A DNA stretch of 64,000 nt from Pogonophryne albipinna. Taxonomy: Eukaryota; Chordata; Actinopteri; Perciformes; Artedidraconidae. The stretch covers positions 6,045,620 to 6,109,619 of the forward strand of contig CM053246.1 of the NCBI GenBank assembly GCA_028583405.1, in the 5' to 3' direction. The position numbers and the translations under genes are program-made. Under the pieces are notes generated by a model. It was not told the DNA's origin. It saw only the letters and a list, made by a program, of their open reading frames with translations, and searched no databases. Positions 11,575-23,554 of the stretch are shown here, one piece after another (positions within the stretch are counted from its first letter, which is position 1; each line of letters begins with the position of its first letter).

Positions 11575-12950
11575 AGAGGCTCTATTCTGCTTTTTGGGGG
11601 TTTCCCTGTAGTGTGTTCTATACTGTAGCTTTCTGTGCATTTAAATGGTCTACGAAGGCTACCTGTGTTCCCTCCAGAGGGAGTTTCTCTCCCACACACT
11701 CCCCCCCCTGAAACATCTCCATTGGACTCCTTTGTTTACTGCCGTAAAATAGTGACATCACTATGTTACACTCACACTTCTACTGGCTAGCGCTCCATCA
11801 CATTGTGCGTGACAGGTTAAGGGGCTGGACATCTCTAAGCAGTTGACCAATCACAACAGAGCCGGCCAGCTAACCAATCAGAGCAGACTGGGCTCTGGTT
11901 TCAGACAGAGGGTGAAAAGAGGTGCTGCAGCACAGACAGTATGAGAACAATAAAGAGCTTTTTGAACATTAAAGCATGGAGACATGTCCCAGTAGAGACA
12001 CTACATACTGATATACACCTGAACATCAGCTGGAGAGGACTCTTTAAAGTAGAGACACTACATACTGATATACACCTGAACATCAGCAGGAGAGGACTCT
12101 TTAAAGTAGAGACACTACATACTGATATACACCTGAACATCATCAGGAGAGGACTCTTTAAAGTAGAGACACTACATACTGATATACACCTGAACATCAG
12201 CAGGAGAGGACTCTTTAAAGTAGAGACACTACATACTGATATACACCTGAACATCATCAGGAGAGGACTCTTTAAAGTAGAGACACTACATACTGATATA
12301 CACCTGAACATCAGCAGGAGAGGACTCTTTAAAGTAGAGACACTACATACTGATATACACCTGAACATCATCAGGAGAGGACTCTTTAAAGTAGATACAC
12401 TACATACTGATATACACCTGAACATCAGCAGGAGAGGACTCTTTAAAGTAGAGACACTACATACTGATATACACCTGAACATCATCAGGAGAGGACTCTT
12501 TAAAGGAGTGACACTACATACTGATATACACCTGAACATCAGCTGGAGAGGACTCTTTAAAGTAGAGACACTACATACTGATATACACCTGAACATCATC
12601 AGGAGAGGACTCTTTAAAGTAGTGACACTACATACTGATATACACCTGAACATCAGCAGGAGAGGACTCTTTAAAGTAGAGACACTACATACTGACATAC
12701 ACCTGAACATCAGCAGGAGAGGACTCTTTAAAGTAGAGACACTACATACTGATATACACCTGAACATCAGCAGGAGAGGACTCTTTAAAGTAGAGACACT
12801 ACATACTGATATACACCTGAACATCAGCAGGAGAGGACTCTTTAAAGTAGAGACACTACATACTGATATACACCTGAACATCAGCAGGAGAGGACTCTTT
12901 AAAGTAGAGACACAATACTGATATGATGCTGAAAATGAGCCCCTTTTATA
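11575..12950. mobile_element. TTAA-flanked (piggyBac-like) repeat carrying a minisatellite
   Basis: The left end is TTAA (11571-11574) followed by AGAGGCTC. The right end mirrors it as GAGCCCCTTT, ending in a decayed TTATAA. This pattern fits non-autonomous piggyBac-like elements, which target TTAA. The segment 11784-11975 is shared with a second copy at about 40300-41215. A third, shorter match, including CTCCATTGGACTCCTTTGTT, lies at 36700-36790. No transposase is present. Confidence 0.6.
11992..12921. repeat. 57-bp minisatellite, 16 full copies plus a partial
   Basis: A unit starting GTAGAGACACTACATACTG recurs every 57 bases from 11992, with 16 complete units and a partial seventeenth from 12904. 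Because 57 is a multiple of three, the array stays open for 326 codons on both strands (11941-12921 + and 12881-11901 -). These are not credible proteins: they lie in a transposon, start in non-repeat flank and repeat the same 19 residues. Units 2-9 alternate between CAGCAGG and CATCAGG variants, so part of the array grew by 114-bp steps. Near-identical units point to recent expansion. Confidence 0.92.
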
Positions 12951-12961
12951 ATATGCTGATT

Positions 12962-13120
12962 GAAAGTCAAAGTCAACTTTAATATCAATCTTACTCAGTT
13001 TGTGTTTACAGACAGAGAGATTGAAATGACGTTTCCAACAATCCCGAATATAAAATTATACAATATAGATATGTATAAAATATGTATAAAATATATAGGT
13101 TTGTCTCTGTGCCCCTGGGC
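12962..13120 (-). repeat. LINE/SINE 3'-end fragment
   Basis: The segment opening AAAGTCAAAGTCAACTTTAA followed by a stretch near TGAAATGACGTTTCC resembles the reversed 3' tail of a fish LINE or LINE-mobilised SINE. It lies directly beside the TTAA-flanked element. Identification is by recall of the tail pattern and is tentative. Confidence 0.4.
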
Positions 13121-13710
13121 AGCCTGTTCTCTCAGGTGTGATGTTTCATCCACAATCAGGTCAGGCCATATTGTTTGGCCCACATTGATGCAATCCTCAC
13201 TCGAGACAGATGATGAATAGCAAGGCTTTGTAGCAGTGATTGTATTACCTGCCAGAGCAGAGGAGAAGCTCAGGGATAAGCCCAGTATCTCTGATATCTC
13301 ACTTACTTCCTGCCCCCCCTCCCTGTATGACCTTAAGGCTGTGATCATGAAAGAAATGTGGTTAAATTGGCACCCAGGTTTCATTTCACTCTCATCCCAC
13401 TCACCACTTAACTAAGATAACCAAATGTCAGACTTTACATTCATTTCTCATCAGTGTGCTCTTGTTTCAGATGTGCAGATTTTAAAATGTTCCAAAGAAC
13501 AGTAATGGAAGAAAAGGTATTGCACCACACAGGGAAAATACTGCACTGCAAGTTAAAGGCCAGCATTTTAAACCTTACTTAAGCTAAATAATGTAAGTAT
13601 TTACAGTGTGATGTAAACGGAGTATCAACATTAAAACTGAACACTTCTTCTATTGGTACTTAAAGTTTACTCTGATGATTAAACTTGCTTACTTACAGTT
13701 TATGACTTAA

Positions 13711-14090
13711 AGGTGGGGTATGTAATTTTGGAGAAACCAGCTCGAGTGCGCTAGAATTTGAAAGTACGCAGCCGAAAAAGATCTGCCCCTTCCTTCAGAC
13801 TTCCTCACAGAGCCCCTCCTCCAACACACACGAACGCGCACATGACCAATGAGGGCACGAGATAAGTGTGTGCACAGATGGAAGGCTGACAGGCAGGTAG
13901 GCCATCCAGTTACTTTAGCCGGGCCGGCTCAGATGATTGGTCGTGCTTTTTACAGTACCACGGCTTCCACAGATGACATTTGTTATGGATTTATTGTCAA
14001 AGCACTTAATATTCATTGCTATCGGGATGTTAAGAGCATTCCATTGAATATAACAAAAAGTGTTTCTGAAATAAATGACATACCCCACCT
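13711..14090. mobile_element. TTAA-flanked MITE, 380 bp
   Basis: The element opens AGGTGGGGTATGTAATTT and closes with its inverted counterpart (read inward, AGGTGGGGTATGTCATTT). TTAA sits on both sides (13707-13710 and 14091-14094), so it behaves like a piggyBac-type non-autonomous element. No transposase is encoded. The 81-codon frame inside (13849-14094) is incidental. Confidence 0.75.
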
Positions 14091-14727
14091 TTAAGTAAAA
14101 TATGTAATTATTTCCTCCAGCACAGCTATTATATATGATGGATAAATATTACTGCTGCTTTAATGTGCTGCATGATACTGCTGTAAGACGGCAGTAGCTA
14201 CACAGAGAAAACTTTACCCATCAGTTAATCAGCAACATTTAAATACAAATCCTTACCATGTATGGAGATGTGGGTTTTACACTGACAGGAAAGGTATGAA
14301 GGGTTGTTATCTGAAAAGTCTTTAAAGCTGTCGGACTAATGAAAAGAACATATTGTCCTCTGATATGGGGTAAAGTTGCAAAAGTGGAAATATTCAAATA
14401 AATTACAAGAACCTAAGTAAAGTATTTGAGTAAATGTACTTGTATTCCACCGAGAAGAGGCTGACATCAGTTCAGTGGAGTGGAGATCTGCATGTTTCTG
14501 CTCTGTGAACATTCTATTACATTTGACTGCTCCCTTTAACTTCAGATCATTTAACGCAATCTCTGCAGCCACTCTGTCAAACCCAGTCTCCCAGTCACTC
14601 CTGCACCCCCCTCCCCATCTGTCCCAGGACAGAAAGTATATTTGATACTACAATATTGAGGTACTTTACCTAAGTATCTTTTAATCTTACTTTTAACCGA
14701 CAGATTTACTTTGCAGATTCCGATTCA

Positions 14728-14990
14728 AGATTCAAAGTTTGATTGTCATGTGCTCAGCAGTAGCTATGGCAATGAAAAACTGAAGTCACGGGCTCCTCCA
14801 ACAATAATAAATAATAATAATAATAGATTTATTTTGTTAGCGCTTTTACAGGTGCTCAAAGACGCTTTACAGATATAGTGAAAAGAAAAGAAAGGAACAA
14901 CAAATACATATATAGTTAAAGTCAAATAATACAAAAACAATCACACATTAAAAGCCCGATTGAAGAGGTGCGCCAATTTAATTCAATTCA
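14728..14990 (-). repeat. LINE 3'-tail fragments with AAT microsatellite
   Basis: GATTCAAGATTCAAAG at 14728 is the reverse of the tail motif that ends the LINE near 29330 (CTTGAGTC). It is followed by (AAT)n at 14801-14823 and by a second tail-like segment with GCTTTTACAGGTGCTCAAAG. The reading as old 3' ends of L2/CR1-type elements in reverse orientation is inference. Confidence 0.4.
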
Positions 14991-15839
14991 ACAATGGGCC
15001 AGTTTATACCAAATATAAATCAATAATAAATAATAAATAAACATTGACATATAATTAAAGGTTAAGATATCCAGCAGCAGTATATAAAGTAATTAAAATT
15101 AGCTCCACCTTTAACCGTTGTGATAAACACATTAGTGATCATAATCCAGATATTTCATATGATTCTGAAATGGGCCATTATGCTAACATGTACTTTTGGC
15201 ACCTATGTATCATTTACTTCTAATACTTTTGTACTTTTATACTTACCTAACATTTTGGATGTGTGTAACACAGTATTTGTACAAGTTATTGTTGCTACTT
15301 TTACTCAAGTATGAAATCAGAGCACCTCTTCACCTCTGCTGTCAGCGCCCCCCCCCCTGCACTCTGCCTCTCTGCCTCTCTGCAGCACTGTGTGCACGCT
15401 GCCTGTTAATTACAAGTGTTACTATTGTCTGTGTGTGAGTGGTCAGGGGAACGCCTCTATTCACAGAGCTATTTTGTGCCATGAAGCTAAAGCACTGTAC
15501 AGCTCTAGCAATGGACACCTGAATAGCCCTGACTCATGCCCCCATTGTGCTGGGACCCTCTGTGTGCAGAGGCTTTGTCCCTCCCCATTACGCAAGCACC
15601 AATTATTTCTGGTTGTCTCTTTTTGCAGTCTGAAATGAGTCTTTAACGTGGTTTATTTTTTTTCTGTCTTTCCTCTCTGCTATTTTTAGCCCACTCAGCA
15701 GTAAATGTAGCTCTGATGCGTAGCTGCAGGAGGCTGTACAGAAGGAGCCGTCACGATAAGTCCCATTCTCTATATGAGCAAAAGGTCACATTTGACTGGA
15801 GTTCCAATGTAGGAGCAAAGTCCGTTTCATGGCTGTAAA

Positions 15840-16226
15840 GTTATAAGTTTGCTCAAGTACCATTTTGTTTCACTTTTTGTTCATTTACACTTCTACATTT
15901 CTGAGAACAATAGTTCTTTTTTTACCTCTTTACATACGTTATTTTGCAAATTTAGATCAACAATACAAATATAATCAATAAATAAAATATGATGTAATAT
16001 TACAGGCGAGCTGTAACACTCAAGTGACTAACATAACACATGAAACACTGAAATGGGTCATACTGTTGAAATGTTACTTTTGTTACTTAAAGTTCAGTAT
16101 ATCTAAGACTAATGTACTTTAGCAACATTTTGAATGTAGTATTTACTACTAACAGAGTATGTTCCTGTACTCTGGTATTGCAACCTTTTAGTAAAAAATA
16201 AGATTTACGTACTTCTTCCACCACTG
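15840..16226. mobile_element. hAT-like fragment of the AGTACTT family
   Basis: The right end reads TTCTTCCACCACTG at 16213-16226, the reverse of CAGTGGTGGAAGAA, and the interior has GTACTTTAGCAAC and TACTCTGGTATTG words. A matching left end and target duplication were not found, so this may be a truncated copy. The rest of the 14.1-17.2 kb interval appears non-coding. Confidence 0.42.
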
Positions 16227-17201
16227 TCTGTAGCAGATTACGACCAGAAAAGATTACTATGTTAACTTGTTAATAAAATATTTGACAACATACAAAAATA
16301 AAAAAGTTGAGTTTCATTTTGAAGGACGATCCCAAAAAACCCAGATCTTTACTGTATGTTGTCTTCACTGGTGCTGCTGCAGGAAGCGTGAGGTATGAGT
16401 TTCTACTCTAACCTGCACAGTGACATGCTGGGGCGAAATCCAAACCCTGGTGCAACTTGCTGAGCTCAATGTGCTCCAGAGGCGTTCACTGCTCCTCAGG
16501 ACACTGTGCAACTACAAGTTCCTGGAAATCATGGAGGCAGAACCACCCTGTCAACTGGAGCTTGTTTGTTTATTTCATTCCAAGTAACAAGGCAGAATTC
16601 CATGAACAATAAATATAACTCATTAAATGAATAACACGTAAAAACATCAGTTAGTGGACAAGTGGGAACATTGCATTGCCCTTAAAATAATAATATTAAT
16701 AATAAAGTGTGAAAACTTTCCCTTTAGAGTGATCAAAGTGACACGTCTTAAATACTATTAAATACATGTGCTGTTAAACAAATGCGTGGATTTGGTCAAA
16801 TGAGGAATCGCTGGTTCCGAGCGCTCCGACTGCTCCAGTTCTTGGAGTCTTGTTAACTGAGGCTCTGCGTCTGCCCCCCCCAGTCCTGCGTTTGTGCTCC
16901 CCACCACGTGTGCCTGTCAGCTCACACGGCTCAGCTTCCTGTAAAGGCTTCTTTCTCGGCAGAGAAAGGCGCAGTCATACGTTGGAAATCCTGGAACGCA
17001 GACTGCTGAGTCACTCCTCCTTGGCCCACGAGTTCACCATGACCCGAGAAATTAGTTGGAAAGTTTGGCTGACGTGAGTTCTTTTTATTCCTGCCCCTCC
17101 CGCCTCTCTCTGGTTCTCTTTCCAACACAGACATCAACACAGGCCCTGTGCAGTTACTTTTCCCCCAATGCACACAATACATTCATATTCCATAGCGGGT
17201 T

Positions 17202-18728
17202 TCATCGGTCCGGCAGGTTGATAACAGGCACCCACTGGTCCAAACAGCGGCTCTCTCTGCAGAATCTGGTCACTTTGCTCAGCGCAGGGTCCTTCCACAG
17301 GGACGACTGGGGATTCTGCAGGAGAAAGCACATGAAATGAAATGTTAAAACAGACTGCACAACTACTGCTAGCAACAGTTCCTTACAAGTATTAGCAATG
17401 ATCTTAAAACTGTCTCAGGGCAAAACAACCCTGTTTCCAGTCTGAATGGAAGTGAGCAACATGTAGTACTACAGTAAACAGATGTGAGTAATGACACTTA
17501 CAGTAACTAGGACACAGTGCAGGTCCATGGGCTCCCCTCCAGGCTTCACTCCTCCCAGGATTTCTGCCAGGCGCCTCATGTTGCTCACCCGCAGAATGTT
17601 GATGTCATTCTCGCAGCAGAATGCCTGGATCAAGGTGAAGTGAATCTGGAGCGCCACATCCTCCTCGTCGTCTGTGGCCAGCAGACACAACACCACATTG
17701 TCTGGATCTCTGCACGAGACAAAGGCAAGGCAGAGTTGTCAGGAAAAGGATATACAGCTCAGGTTTAAAGAAGAACAGTTAGCAGAGGGGAGGCTGCAGC
17801 ATTTCATTTTTGTTAACTTACGCATTTAGTGACTTTGCTGCCTCATAGACTCCAGCAGTGATGCAACCCTGAGGCAATGCAGAGCTCAGGACCTCCTCTA
17901 ACGCTATAGCCACCGTTTCCATCCTGAGGAAATAGACATTATATGTATTTATTAAAAGATATCAGCCAGCAAACACATACAACACAGTCAACGCAACATC
18001 AGGGTTTCCCTTCCATTCAAGAGAGCCTTAAGGACACCACCTATGCAAAGTAAATGTAAAATGAATGTGTGGAGCAACGCTTTTCTGCAAGCTTTTAGTA
18101 AACAGATATGTTAATAAAAGTTAGCGAAAACATGTACAATTGCATATTTTAATTAAAAAAAATGTTCTAGGGGGAAGACCCTGGAAACCTCCACCAAATA
18201 CCTGCAGCTGAGGTCTTACACATTACAAAAGAAAGGAATAATAAGACTTTAAGGTTTGTCCAAGTTATCCATGTGTACACACTGAAAGGTGTTAAGACTT
18301 TACAATGTGAACATATCTGCGTCATACAAGTTTGACTGAATTACTGAGCACGTAGTGTTGACGCAAGCTAAAACAACACAAGTGAACATGCGCTAACGTT
18401 AGCATGATTACTTAGGTTAACGGTTAAAGATGCTATAGCTTAACTTAGCACGTTTAGTGACCGTTACTCTTGTATTACCAGCAACCAATACTGAATATGA
18501 GACAACATGTGGCTAAATGTCAGCCACAACTGACTGCATGAGGGTAAACTCAGTCAGTTAAATAAAACGTGTCCAGGTTAAGGTATTTGCATAGTGTTAA
18601 AAACGGAAGTTCACATCAAAGACAAGTTAGTACCAAGTCAAAAAACGAAGAGAAATGCAAAAAAGGTGCAAAGCAACACGAGCTTACCTATCTGAAGAAT
18701 TATCTCCACCGGTTTCTTCAAAAGTCAT
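17202..18728 (-). CDS. gadd45a: GADD45 alpha, growth arrest and DNA-damage-inducible protein
   Basis: Small acidic nuclear stress protein of the L7Ae/GADD45 fold. Family members bind PCNA, p21, CDK1/cyclin B and MTK1/MEKK4, and link damage to arrest, repair and p38/JNK signalling. Four - strand exons: 18688-18728, 17822-17923, 17502-17709 and 17202-17315. They join in phase into 154 residues. Exon 2 gives [14 protein letters not shown] and [10 protein letters not shown]. Exon 3 gives [11 protein letters not shown], the acidic [10 protein letters not shown] and the family signature [20 protein letters not shown]. Exon 4 ends [12 protein letters not shown]. These match GADD45A over the whole length, including exon boundaries. 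The start at MTFEETGG follows the family; an in-frame ATG three codons upstream (18737, MCNMTF) is an alternative. A TTTATT at 16569-16574 could be its polyadenylation signal on the - strand. Tail-to-tail with gng12, head-to-head with sec16b. Which teleost paralogue (aa or ab) is undecided. Confidence 0.95.
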
Positions 18729-18871
18729 ATTGCACATCCGAGCGGTTTGGTGTGGTAAAATATCCAGAGCGGAGATAGAGTGCTTCTGTGAGCGGAGAGT
18801 CTCACCGTGTACATACATATGTGTGCCGGGAAGAGCGATGCTTCCAGCACTCACAGCGCTGCCCGGTGCTC

Positions 18872-18902
18872 ATTTGCATAACACCGTCCCATCGGTCACG
18901 TG
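18872..18902 (-). promoter_or_regulatory. gadd45a: Octamer motif and E-box upstream of gadd45a
   Basis: An exact octamer ATTTGCAT (18872-18879) and a CACGTG E-box (18897-18902) lie about 145-175 bases upstream of the gadd45a start codon. Human GADD45A has OCT-1 octamer sites in its proximal promoter that mediate p53-independent induction. The matching position here suggests a conserved input. The motifs are seen; the function is inferred. Confidence 0.45.
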
Positions 18903-20150
18903 CACCTCTGATTTCATTTTCACCTCCGTGTTAGGGAATATAGCGACACCCTGTGGCTGTGTTCGGGAATCACACCCAGATGTAGGAACCACATTCCAGT
19001 TAATGACAAAATAACTGTCATTTCAATTTGTATTCTGCCTTTGCGTATGCGATAAAGGCAATATAGCATTTATAGTGCCTTCATTGGACCAACAAATACT
19101 AAGATAAGTCATAAAAAAGGGGAAATTAGAAGTCATTTTTAAAATGATTTTAAAAAAGTAGAACATATTGCAGTTTTTCAGGTAATTTGCTGACTGTTTA
19201 CCAAACTGTTTATTAAATATAACCTATATATTTTTTCATTATGCATACACATGTTCTGTGTTCCTGTTTACAGGCCGTTAATACATTTGTAGTATTGTCT
19301 AACACAAATAGACTATCACTTCATTTTACATTTGATTTATGTTCATATTTTAGCCCTGTATTTGAAATTACACACGTTTATATTTTTCTTATTTTTAATT
19401 AACTTGCATGATCTTGTTTTTAAAATGCATATAGGCATTGTTGGATTGTCTTAAAAATAAGATTTTCAAAGCACTGGGAGAGGAGGAGCAAGAGGAAGAG
19501 CGCACATTTTAGTGGACTTATATTTAAATCTGCAAAGTAATTGTAACTAAAGGAGGTTATTGTTTTAGCTTATCCAGGTGTCATATTTTTATTTTGCGAA
19601 TGGACATTTGATATATTACTTCACATATGAGCTTTAGAATTTATCCCTTGGGACAACAACATCTTATTGCAAAAATATACAATACATGTTTTATTTATCT
19701 CTGTCTGTCCTACGGTTACACTGGTCAACATACACATTATGTATGCTACAGTGAGTTTCCATCCCTCTGTACATGATGCTGAGGAACAGCGCCTCTGGTG
19801 GATAAGTAGGTCACAACACTTCGACCTCCAAGTTGTCCCCGCTGACTTGGAATCAGTTCCATCTTGCTCCACTGACGGAAAACCCCCTAAAACTGACCGG
19901 AGAGCAGCTCCATCTAACACCGACTCACCGCTGCATCTTCTACCGGCAACGTGGCAGCACTCAGCTCTGCAAAGTTTCCCTTTCCCACATGACACCTACT
20001 GTAGTACCTACTATCCGAGGATCCGTTAGTCATGTGGAAATAAAACAGAAACAAGGATGTGTTTTCTGTCTCAGTGATCCTGAACATGGATCTCCTCTCC
20101 AGCAGCCGTCAGCTGTCAGCCTGCTCAGGGCGGGATCCTGTGTTTACTGT
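18903..20150. other. Intergenic region between gadd45a and sec16b
   Basis: Divergent intergenic DNA, strongly AT-rich from 19040 to 19700. No gene or well-bounded repeat was recognised. The more GC-balanced segment around 19800-20206 may contain the sec16b promoter and first exon. The overlapping 119-124 codon frames on both strands show no family resemblance. Confidence 0.4.
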
Positions 20151-21048
20151 GCGGACATGAAGCGTTCTGCACACCCTTTCTCTGAGTGCTGTGCTTGTGT
20201 TTAGAAAGGTACGTTTTTTTATTCATGTGGTTGGGATACTTTATACTTTTTCGCACTGGCTCCTGTGTAGTAACAGTGTTGATGGCTCACGGCAGAGGTG
20301 ACAGAAGTATTCAGATGCTTTACTTGAGTAAAAGTTCCAATACATTATGTCAAAATATTTCATTACAAGTAGTCTTGCGTTCAAAAATATTACTTAAAAG
20401 TACAACAGCCAGCAAAATGTACTTAAATTATAACAAACAAAATAAATCATTGTGCAGAAAAATTGCCTTTATGTGTCTACATAGTGAAATTCATATATGT
20501 GAGATTTCTAGATGATAATGTTGCATCAAGTAGCATTTTACTGTTGTAAACAAACAAGGTTCTGATTGACTTTTTGTAAAATATTTGAATAATTTGACTA
20601 TTTTTTGACTTAAAGAGCTGCATTTTGAGATGCATTTTGTTAAAAGTAGCTGAGGCTGTTAAATAACTGTAGTAGAGTAAAATTACATTATTTCCCTTTT
20701 AAATGTAGTGGAGTAGAAGTACTGTATAAAGTAGCATAAAATGGAAGAACTCAAGTAAAGTACAAGTAGCTAAAAATTGTACTTGAGTAAATGCATTTAG
20801 TTACTTCCCACCTCTGGCTCACGGTAATGTGTGACCTTTATCCTCTTGTTATCATGCTCACATGTTATCAGCTCATGTTGTGAGTTTCAGTCAAATGATG
20901 TGGCAGTAGCTTCTGTACTTTGACTGCATCTGGCATGTGTGAGCTGAAAACATAACCTTTTGTGGATTCAACTTTCAAATTCAGGATTTCCTCCACCTCC
21001 CATTTGTTCCCTCAGTTGTTAGGCTGATCCTGTAAGGAGTGGGTCATC
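20150..21048 (+). other. sec16b: Putative sec16b 5' UTR exon and intron
   Basis: A donor-like AAAG|GTACGT occurs at 20206/20207, and a clear acceptor (ttgttccctcag) ends at 21014, 34 bases before the sec16b ATG. This suggests a non-coding first exon ending at 20206 and a 5' UTR intron of about 0.8 kb holding a hAT element. The acceptor is convincing; the donor and first exon are inference. Confidence 0.45.
20293..20816. mobile_element. hAT MITE with perfect 8-bp target duplication
   Basis: The ends are CAGAGGTGACAGAAGTA and, read inward from the right, CAGAGGTGGGAAGTAAC. Both sides carry GCTCACGG (20285-20292 and 20817-20824). The inner termini contain ACTTGAGTAAA words shared with other copies in the window. 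At 524 bp with no transposase, it is non-autonomous. Confidence 0.82.
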
Positions 21049-23457
21049 ATGGATCACAGAGGTCCCCCCCGGAATGACTCTGGCCGTCACTCCCAAAGAT
21101 CCAAAGACAGGGAGGACTACAGGTACCCCCAGCAGGACAGGGAGCAGAGCCACACCCCAGCCCCGCTCCCCAGAGAGAGGGACCGGCACTGGGCTCAGGA
21201 CCCGCGCTACAGGGCTCAGTTCAGCAGCCCTCCTGCCAGAGCGGAGCCGTATCCTCACAACAACCAGCAGTATCCTTATGGCTACACTCTTCCGGAACAC
21301 CAGAGAGCCCAGTCCAGGTGAGTACAGTGACAGTGGACCTCTCTGAAACTGGGGGGAAAGTTTGGATTGATATAGACTTTCCCTTATTAAAGATTGTGCA
21401 AAAGTGACTGCTACTAGGAAGACATTAAAGAAATAGTTTGGATTGTTGGAAGTGGGGTTGTATGAGGTAGCCTTCTTATCAATAGTCCGTTTTTTACTAC
21501 AGTAGATAGCTGTCAGCATGACCAAGGATGTATAAAGAGAACTGGATAGAGCGTTGGAGGCGTTGTCTGTTCATTCCTATGAAAGTGGCGCATTTTACAA
21601 CTTTTAGAACCTACAGTAATGATTTTAATAAGGCTTATTCAAGTGTTAGTACAGGGCAGTTAATGCAGCTACAAAAATAAATATCCACTGATTTACAGAC
21701 ATCTCTTTCCTAATGTAAGTCAATAGTAAAAAGTATTATTGGGCCCAATGACATCACAACCTGACACTGAAGTTGTAGTACATTGTTTTGCATTACATAC
21801 ATTGGCTTAACAGCCCAGTGCAATTCCTGGGGGCTTGTGCACACCCCCGGTTTGGAGAAACAGACAGAAGTATTTTACTGCTACTTATTTTTGACAACCT
21901 AAAAAAATCAACATCAGTCAAAGCGTACGCTATATGTAGAACATTGCCAGCACTCTACCAGATTGTCAGACAGCCCTTTCAGAACGGAAGCTGCTTACTG
22001 GGCTTTCTTTTGGGGTTAAATGGGTTTAAGATACCTAGCTTACTTTGGATTCAACCAAGTCACACAATAAAACAAATACATTGACTGACCAACATTTGTG
22101 TTCTGGAAGGTATTGTCAATGAAGTCTGGTATCTTTGAACAGAGCCACATATCAATTTCAGCTGTCTGTAAACTTAAACAGATATTGATTTGTTTGTGTC
22201 TGAAGTATGTCTTTAGCTGCCCCTGTCCATAGCTGTACATTGCTTAGCTTCTGTGCTGCTGTTTGTTTCTCCAAACCATACACTAAATCAGAATAACTAC
22301 CTCATACAACTTGAACTACCTCAGACAATCTGAACTATCCCTTGAATAATCAATTCATTGTATGCATGCATGCAATATAAGACAAACACAAACTATATGA
22401 AGCATCAATTTGGGGACATAGTTCTGGTGATAAAGGCATTGGGGTTTGTGCTCAGTGCATGCTGGGATACGCCTGTCACCCCAAGAATGGTTCAATGAAG
22501 AAGGATGAAGCTCTAAATATAATAATGTTTTCAGCACCAGATTCTTTACATGAAGAAAGTGAATGAATGCACTGACTGAACTAGAGTTCATTTTATTTTC
22601 AGGCATGGGTATGACTACCCCCCCCACGGCCACTGGGACTACAGAGATCACTATGGTTACTATGAGCAGGACTACTACAGAGGACAGCAGGGACCACAAG
22701 GTACAGAAGACGACAAACTTTGATCTGCTACACTCTGTGCCCTGGTGAAACTTAAGATGATACATGTGTCTTCTCCTTTAGATGCTGGACAGTGGGGGCC
22801 CCAAGACCCCTGGAGAACCGGCCCTTCTCAGGACAGAACATACAAGCAGGAACCCTCAGGGAGCGCCAACAGTGAGGAGCACAGGTGAGTCTCAGATCTG
22901 AACTCAACCCTTTATTGATTTATGAGTGTCAGTAGAAACATGATCCATTCTCAGTTTGGAAACAGTGCAGATGTTTTGCAGCCTTTGCTGGATTGTTTTC
23001 GCACCACAAAGAAAATTATACTCAGATGATGCAATTTGTGCATTTTGTTACTTTAATGTTTTGTATAAAAATTGCTTTGTTATTAGTATAATACTGTTTT
23101 TGTGATAAAAAAACTAAGTATATTCTGTTTATACTTTAATTTTGAATACTGATGTTTTTGGAATACTTAACCCTCCTGTTGTCTTCGGGTCAAATCTGAC
23201 CGATTTACTACTTTCATCAATCATAACTTTTTTGTTTTACATTCGAGTGCATTAAGGCTTTATGATATCCTTCACAGTAGACATTTGAACATATACAATT
23301 GCTGATCACCACTTTCATTGAATTTTGGATGATTTAGTCAACTTTGTAACACCATGGTGTTCCCGGTGAAAAATGATCGCCGTAAAGAAAACGAATTAGT
23401 AACCTTCCGGATCGGATCGGATCGGATCAGATCAGATCAGATCAGATCAGATCAGAT

Positions 23458-23554
<97 letters not shown>

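Noticed and set aside
11901..12921. 326-codon open frames on both strands, as a possible pair of repeat proteins
   Set aside because: Both are produced by a 57-bp tandem array inside a transposon. Period divisible by three keeps them open by chance; there is no domain and no splice context.
11992..12921. Possible CRISPR-like regular array
   Set aside because: Units are contiguous with no variable spacers, in a vertebrate genome; it is a minisatellite.
17322..17501. p53 response element in gadd45a intron 3, as in mammals
   Set aside because: Only a loose half-site (AACATG near 17459) was seen; no pair of matching decamers.
21019..21525. 168-codon - strand frame over sec16b exon 1
   Set aside because: It overlaps the coding exon in antisense, crosses its splice donor into intron and shows no family resemblance.
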